Under the pieces are notes generated by a model. The model searched no databases. It saw nothing but the letters and a program-made list of their open reading frames with translations, and was not told the DNA's origin. A DNA stretch of 64,000 nt. It comes from Streptomyces sp. H27-H5 (GTDB lineage: Bacteria > Actinomycetota > Actinomycetes > Streptomycetales > Streptomycetaceae). The stretch covers positions 91,010-155,009 of the forward strand of contig NZ_JAPNLK010000003.1 of the NCBI RefSeq assembly GCF_026627505.1. Reading direction: 5' to 3'. Both the position numbers and the translations under genes were made by a program. Positions 60,092 to 64,000 of this stretch are shown here, piece by piece (position 1 is the stretch's first letter; every line of letters starts with the position of its first letter).

Positions 60092-60607
60092 TCAGGACCG
60101 GCGGAACCGCCGCGTCAGCCGGGCCAGCAGCCCCCGGCGTTCCTCCCCGTCGGTGACGACCACCGGCCCCGGGGCGGCGTGCGCCGGGGGCGACTTGCGG
60201 GGCTTGGGGGTGCGCGGGGTGTTGGCCCCGGCCGGGACGGGTCCGGCGATGCCGGGCGCGACGGGGTGGTGGTAGATGCGGTCGAGCGTACCGAGCACCG
60301 ACTTGACCTGACCCTCGCGCATGATGCGGACCACGTGGCCGCCGCAGTTCATGCACGTCGGGTTCGAGAGCGGGGACGGAACCCGTTCGGCCTGGACCGT
60401 GTAGACGATGAAGGGCCGGCCCTCGCCGTCGACGTGGTGTTCTATCTCGTACGCCTGCTCCCAGCCGTACCCGCACTTCATGCAGGCGAACGAGTACGCC
60501 TCGTGGACGGTCGGGACGTTGCGCTTCGAGGGCGCTGGGACGACGGGGGATTCGGCGGTGGCGGCGACGACGGGTCCGGGTACCGGGGTGTCTGCGATCT
60601 CTGTCAT
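60092..60607 (-). CDS. Hypothetical protein with two CxxC zinc-ribbon pairs
   Basis: A 171-aa protein of unknown function conserved in this position in streptomycetes (from memory). The centre has HEAYSFACMKCGYGWEQAYEIEHH and NPTCMNCGGHVVRI; two CxxC pairs about 35 residues apart should bind one zinc. The C-terminus is basic and Pro-rich, ending LLARLTRRFRRS, which could contact nucleic acid or membrane. The ATG at 60607 has GAGGAG 5 nt upstream; the longer start at 60667 has none. No signal peptide. Confidence 0.8.
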   Translation of the reverse strand: MTEIADTPVPGPVVAATAESPVVPAPSKRNVPTVHEAYSFACMKCGYGWEQAYEIEHHVDGEGRPFIVYTVQAERVPSPLSNPTCMNCGGHVVRIMREGQVKSVLGTLDRIYHHPVAPGIAGPVPAGANTPRTPKPRKSPPAHAAPGPVVVTDGEERRGLLARLTRRFRRS

Positions 60608-60744
60608 GCCAGCTCCTCTTTTCCACTGGTGCATAGCCAGTGGACGCCTCTGGGGGCGGGAGCGCATCAGGCCCTGTCGACTGTTGGACGGTCTTTGGCC
60701 GAGTCATGCCCAAAGTGCCCGGTGCACGGTCTGAGCTTTGCTTT

Positions 60745-61662
60745 TCAGGCCGGGTCTTTACCGATTCCGGGCACCTTTTGTGCCGCGTTCTTTGCCGCGA
60801 CGACCGCGTCGAAAACGTCCCTCTTGGGTACGCCCGCCTCGGCGGCGACGGCGGCGATGGCCTCCTTGCGACGCTCGCCCGCCTCCTCGCGCACCCGCAC
60901 CCTGCGCACCAGCTCCTCGTCGTCCACGTCGCCGGGTCCGGCGGCCGGAGCGCCCTCGACGACGACGGTGATCTCCCCGCGCACGCCCTCCGCGGCCCAC
61001 GCCGCCAGCTCGCCGAGCCCGCCGCGCTTGACCTCCTCGTACGTCTTGGTCAGTTCGCGGCAGACGGCGGCCCGCCGGTCGGCGCCGAAGACCTCGGCCA
61101 TGGCGGCCAGGGTGTCGTCGAGCCGGTGGGGCGCCTCGAAGTAGACGAGGGTGCGCCGCTCCGACTCGACCTCGCGCAGCCGGCCGAGGCGCTCGCCGGC
61201 CTTGCGCGGCAGGAATCCCTCGAAGCAGAACCGGTCCACGGGCAACCCGGACAGGGCGAGCGCGGTCAGCACGGCGGAGGGCCCCGGCACGGCGGTGACC
61301 TTGATGTCCTTCTCGACGGCGGCGGCGACCAGCCGGTAGCCGGGGTCGGACACCGAGGGCATGCCGGCGTCGGTGACCAGCAGCACCCGCTTGCCGGCTT
61401 CCAGGGCCTCGACCAGTTCGGGGGTGCGGGCGGACTCGTTGCCCTCGAAGTACGACAGGACGCGCCCGGTGGTGTGCACGCCGAGCCCCTGGGTCAGCCT
61501 GCGCAGCCGCCGGGTGTCCTCGGCGGCGACCACGTCGGCCCGCTCCAGCTCGGCCCCGAGCCGGGGCGGGGCGTCGGCGAGATCGCCGATCGGGGTGCCG
61601 GCGAGCACGAGCACACCGGTGGAAGGGGAGGTCTCGGCGCCGCGGGGCTGGTCAGTCGTCAC
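60745..61662 (-). CDS. rsmI: 16S rRNA (cytidine-2'-O)-methyltransferase RsmI
   Basis: Methylates the 2'-OH of C1402 in 16S rRNA with SAM. 305 aa, tetrapyrrole-methylase fold. Motifs: VLVLAGTPIGDLADAPPRL, AAEDTRRLRRL, SYFEGNE, VTDAGMPSVSDPGYRL, AVPGPSAVLTALALSGLP and FEGFLPRK. GTG 61662 has GAGAGG 8 nt upstream. It is divergent from pmt; the 88-bp gap must hold both promoters. Confidence 0.95.
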   Translation of the reverse strand: MTTDQPRGAETSPSTGVLVLAGTPIGDLADAPPRLGAELERADVVAAEDTRRLRRLTQGLGVHTTGRVLSYFEGNESARTPELVEALEAGKRVLLVTDAGMPSVSDPGYRLVAAAVEKDIKVTAVPGPSAVLTALALSGLPVDRFCFEGFLPRKAGERLGRLREVESERRTLVYFEAPHRLDDTLAAMAEVFGADRRAAVCRELTKTYEEVKRGGLGELAAWAAEGVRGEITVVVEGAPAAGPGDVDDEELVRRVRVREEAGERRKEAIAAVAAEAGVPKRDVFDAVVAAKNAAQKVPGIGKDPA

Positions 61663-61750
61663 CCGCCCATCCTCTCAGGAGCCCCACCCGGCACGCCCCG
61701 GGCCGCCCCGGCGCTGGGGTTCCCGCGGACGCGTTCCCTACGATGACCCG

Positions 61751-63517
61751 GTGACCAGTACCGCGACGCCGCCGCCCAGCCCCGCGGGGGCCCCGCCCGC
61801 CCCCTCGGGCGGACGCGACTCCGAGCCCGAGCCGTCCGTCTGGCTCCGCCGTCTGCGGGGCTTCGGCCACGCGCCGCGGACCCCCGACGCGGACGTCCGT
61901 ACCCGCCTCGTACCCCCGTACGCCCGCCCCTCCGCACAGTTGTGGACGGCGCTCGGCGTGCCGGCCTCGGCGGCGGTCACCTGGCAGCGGGTCATGGCGT
62001 GGGCCGGGCCGCTGCTGGTGGCCCTGGTCGCCGGGGTGCTGCGGTTCGTGCACCTGGGCAGCCCCAAGGCGGTGATATTCGACGAGACGTACTACGCCAA
62101 GGACGCCTGGGCCACGATCCGGCAGGGCTACGAGGCGAGTTGGCCCAAGGACATCGACAAGTCGATCCTGTCCGACCCGGACGGGGTGGCGTTGCCGCTG
62201 GACCCGGGCTACGTCGTGCACCCGCCGGTCGGCAAATGGGTGATCGGCATCGGCGAGTGGATGTTCGGCTTCGATCCGTTCGGCTGGCGGTTCATGACCG
62301 CCGTGCTCGGCACCCTGTCCGTTCTGATGCTGTGCCGGATCGGCCGCCGCCTCTTCCGTTCCACCTTCCTGGGCTGCCTGGCGGGCGCCCTGCTGGCGGT
62401 GGACGGCCTGCACCTGGTGATGAGCCGCACGGCCCTCCTCGACCTGGTGCTGATGTTCTTCGTCCTGGCCGCCTTCGGCGCGCTGGTCGTCGACCGGGAC
62501 AAGGCCCGGGCGAGACTCGCGGCGGCGCTCCCCGTGGACGGGGACGGACGCACCCGCCCGGACCTCGCCGTCGCGGAGACGCTGCGGCTGGGTTGGCGCC
62601 CGTACCGGATCCTGGCGGGCGTCTGCCTGGGTCTGGCGTTCGGCACCAAGTGGAACGGCCTCGTGGTCCTGGCCTTCTTCGGGATCCTGACCGTGCTGTG
62701 GGACGCGGCCGCGCGCCGCACGGCCGGCGCGGGCGCCCCGTACGCGGCGATGCTCCGCAGGGACGCGCTGCCCGGCTTCCTGTCGACGGTGCCGGTGGCG
62801 ATCGCCGTGTACCTGGCGTCGTGGACGGGCTGGATCCTCAGCCCGGACAACGGCAAGGGCGGCTACTTCCGCGACTGGGCCGCCAAGCACGACCAGAACA
62901 GCTCGCTGTCCTTCCTGCCCGAGTGGCTGCGGAGCCTGTGGCACTACGAGACCGAGGTCTACAAGTTCCACGTGGGCCTGACCTCGGGACACACCTACGA
63001 GTCGAACCCGTGGAGCTGGCTCGTGCTCGGCCGGCCCGTCTCGTACTTCTACGAGTCCCCCGCGCCCGGCACCGACGGCTGCCCGGCCACGGAGACCGCC
63101 AAGTGCGCCCGCGAGGTACTGGCCCTGGGCACGCCACTGCTGTGGTGGGCGGGGTGCTTCGCCCTGCTGTACGTGCTGTGGCGGTGGCTGTTCCGGCGCG
63201 ACTGGCGGGCGGGAGCGATCGCGTGCGCGCTGGCCGCGGGCCTGCTGCCCTGGTTCAACTACCAGGAGCGGACCATCTTCTTCTTCTACGCGGTGGTCTT
63301 CGTCCCGTACCTGTGCCTGGCCGTGGCGATGATGATCGGCGCGATGCTCGGCCCGGCGGGCTCCTCGGAACGCCGCCGCGCGATCGGCGCGATCGGCGCG
63401 GGCGTGCTCGTCCTGCTGATCGTCTGGAACTTCATCTACTTCTGGCCCATCTACACGGGCCAGTCCCTCCCGATGGACTCCTGGCGCGGCCGCATGTGGC
63501 TGGACACCTGGGTCTAG
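61751..63517 (+). CDS. pmt: Dolichyl-phosphate-mannose-type protein O-mannosyltransferase
   Basis: GT39 membrane enzyme that transfers mannose from polyprenyl-phosphate-mannose to exported proteins. 588 aa with about ten helices. The first external loop holds the catalytic acidic pair in VIFDETYYAKDAW, then YVVHPPVGKWVIGIGEWMFG and MSRTALLDLVLMFF. C-terminal PMT domain features include FNYQERTIFFFYAVVF. In S. coelicolor pmt is needed for phage phiC31 infection and glycoprotein synthesis (from memory). No ribosome site precedes GTG 61751, but TACGAT (61739-61744) is placed as a -10 box for a leaderless mRNA. A hairpin follows the stop. Confidence 0.94.
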   Translation: MTSTATPPPSPAGAPPAPSGGRDSEPEPSVWLRRLRGFGHAPRTPDADVRTRLVPPYARPSAQLWTALGVPASAAVTWQRVMAWAGPLLVALVAGVLRFVHLGSPKAVIFDETYYAKDAWATIRQGYEASWPKDIDKSILSDPDGVALPLDPGYVVHPPVGKWVIGIGEWMFGFDPFGWRFMTAVLGTLSVLMLCRIGRRLFRSTFLGCLAGALLAVDGLHLVMSRTALLDLVLMFFVLAAFGALVVDRDKARARLAAALPVDGDGRTRPDLAVAETLRLGWRPYRILAGVCLGLAFGTKWNGLVVLAFFGILTVLWDAAARRTAGAGAPYAAMLRRDALPGFLSTVPVAIAVYLASWTGWILSPDNGKGGYFRDWAAKHDQNSSLSFLPEWLRSLWHYETEVYKFHVGLTSGHTYESNPWSWLVLGRPVSYFYESPAPGTDGCPATETAKCAREVLALGTPLLWWAGCFALLYVLWRWLFRRDWRAGAIACALAAGLLPWFNYQERTIFFFYAVVFVPYLCLAVAMMIGAMLGPAGSSERRRAIGAIGAGVLVLLIVWNFIYFWPIYTGQSLPMDSWRGRMWLDTWV

Positions 63518-63531
63518 CAGCCGGAACGAGG

Positions 63532-63557
63532 GGCCCGGCACCTGATGGTGCCGGGCC
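63532..63557 (+). terminator. Terminator after pmt
   Basis: Perfect 11-bp stem GGCCCGGCACC/GGTGCCGGGCC with a TGAT loop, 15 nt past the pmt stop. Confidence 0.8.
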
Positions 63558-63781
63558 TGTCATGGTCGTTAGTGGTAGTCGCTGGCCGTCGTGGGCCGCC
63601 CTCTGACGGCCCACAGACGGCCCAGGTACGCAGGCTTGCTCTCCTAAGCAGGTGACGGATGCAGCTGCCTGAGGTTGCCCTTGGTCGCGGGCGTATCCCC
63701 CTCCGCACTTCGCCCAGATTCCGAACGACAGAGAACCGGAACGGCTGACAGGCTGACCAGCACTCGTCAGAATCGGGCCTC

Positions 63782-63895
63782 ATGGATGCAGGGATTGCAG
63801 CACTGCTCGGCGCGGCCGTCGGCACACTCGGTACCGCTGGGGCGGGGGTCACGGTGGCTCTACTCACACGCTCTCAGCCTCGATCCACCGCGTGA
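63782..63895 (+). pseudogene. Short phage/plasmid-like membrane peptide, probably truncated
   Basis: A 37-codon frame, MDAGIAALLGAAVGTLGTAG... ending LLTRSQPRSTA, resembling the N-terminal membrane helix of longer proteins encoded on actinobacterial integrative elements (impression only). It stops at a TGA that falls inside a strong hairpin, where the longer relatives continue. No Shine-Dalgarno sequence is obvious. Could be a remnant, or a genuine small peptide. Confidence 0.35.
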
Positions 63896-63912
63896 TCTTT
63901 GATCACGCGGTG
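63886..63912 (+). terminator. Perfect 12-bp hairpin followed by T-rich sequence
   Basis: CACCGCGTGATC / GATCACGCGGTG with a TTT loop, overlapping the stop codon of the small frame and followed by TGATTGCTTTTG. An intrinsic terminator, or an element end. Confidence 0.6.
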
Positions 63913-64000
63913 TGATTGCTTTTGTGGTGGGTTTCCGGATTCGGGCAGGCCGGTATCCCGGGTGGCCGTCCCGGTGGCGGGTTCTCCGAGGTTCTTTCTG

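Larger units (their letters stand above)
63558..64000. other. Gene-poor right edge, possible mobile-element border
   Basis: About 440 bp with lower GC and weak codon bias. Apart from the small peptide frame and hairpin listed separately, no ribosome site-backed gene is seen. The sequence after the hairpin (TGATTGCTTTTGTGGTGGG) is unusually T-rich for this chromosome. Confidence 0.4.

Noticed and set aside
63558..63780. A second tRNA or attachment-site tRNA fragment near the right edge
   Set aside because: No cloverleaf could be folded and no T-arm TTCGA motif was found there.

Overview
The window is a high-GC Streptomyces chromosome segment. Evidence is the strong codon bias, GTG and TTG starts, near-absence of TTA codons, and GTGA/ATGA overlaps between neighbouring genes. 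Gene order from the left edge (divIC-eno-rpfA-rpfC-P450 ... mazG ... mfd ... glmU-prs-rplY-pth-ppc-desaturase-TetR ... tam/tamR ... galE ... ABC-F-ispE-ksgA-rpfB-tatD-rsmI-pmt) matches, from memory, the S. coelicolor SCO3095 to SCO3154 core region. It is mostly vertically inherited chromosome with a few accessory islands. No CRISPR array, insertion sequence, antibiotic cluster or rRNA operon was seen. One tRNA (Gln, anticodon TTG) is present.

Layout. 1-4000: cell division (divIC fragment), enolase and two secreted resuscitation-promoting factors, rpfA behind a ydaO-type c-di-AMP riboswitch. 4065-6660: a CYP107-like P450 divergent from a flavohaemoglobin with a probable leaderless promoter. 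6692-13531: MazG, a SurA-like lipoprotein, a YfhO membrane protein, a Ser/Thr kinase coupled to a small membrane protein, and an orphan MT0933-type antitoxin. 13591-25125: Mfd, a MacB/FtsX-type ABC exporter, an MFS pump, a membrane protein with a bldA-type TTA codon, and a CGNR regulator divergent from an alpha/beta hydrolase. 25139-25206 looks like a dispersed Streptomyces repeat.

25235-30830 is the most unusual part. After a DivIVA/FilP-like coiled-coil gene come four genes built from polymorphic-toxin and SUKH-immunity modules: an Imm35-like/deaminase/SUKH-4 fusion, a WHH-nuclease/SUKH fusion, a YwqJ-type deaminase and a SUKH-3 protein. They form two divergent coupled pairs. None carries a visible secretion signal, so an intracellular toxin-immunity or defence role is the best candidate for an undescribed system here.

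30900-43384: an orphan histidine kinase, tRNA-Gln, glmU-prs, rplY, pth, ppc, an acyl-lipid desaturase with its coupled TetR regulator and a tandem palindromic operator, and a secreted FG-GAP repeat protein. 43466-48384: VOC protein, tam and tamR around a TTGACGTCAA operator, galE, and two NarL-type regulators, one with a degenerate receiver. 48516-55235: two paralogous membrane-anchored beta-propeller proteins, an ABC-F ATPase and an acyltransferase-3 protein. 55353-63517: the translationally coupled rpfB-ksgA-ispE trio, tatD, a CxxC protein, rsmI and pmt. The last 440 bases hold no convincing gene except a short phage-like peptide and a strong hairpin, possibly the edge of an integrated element.

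Many convergent or operon ends are marked by long perfect-stem hairpins. Coordinates, motifs and hairpins were read directly from the sequence. Family names come from recognised motifs without database searches, and orthology to S. coelicolor genes is from memory.
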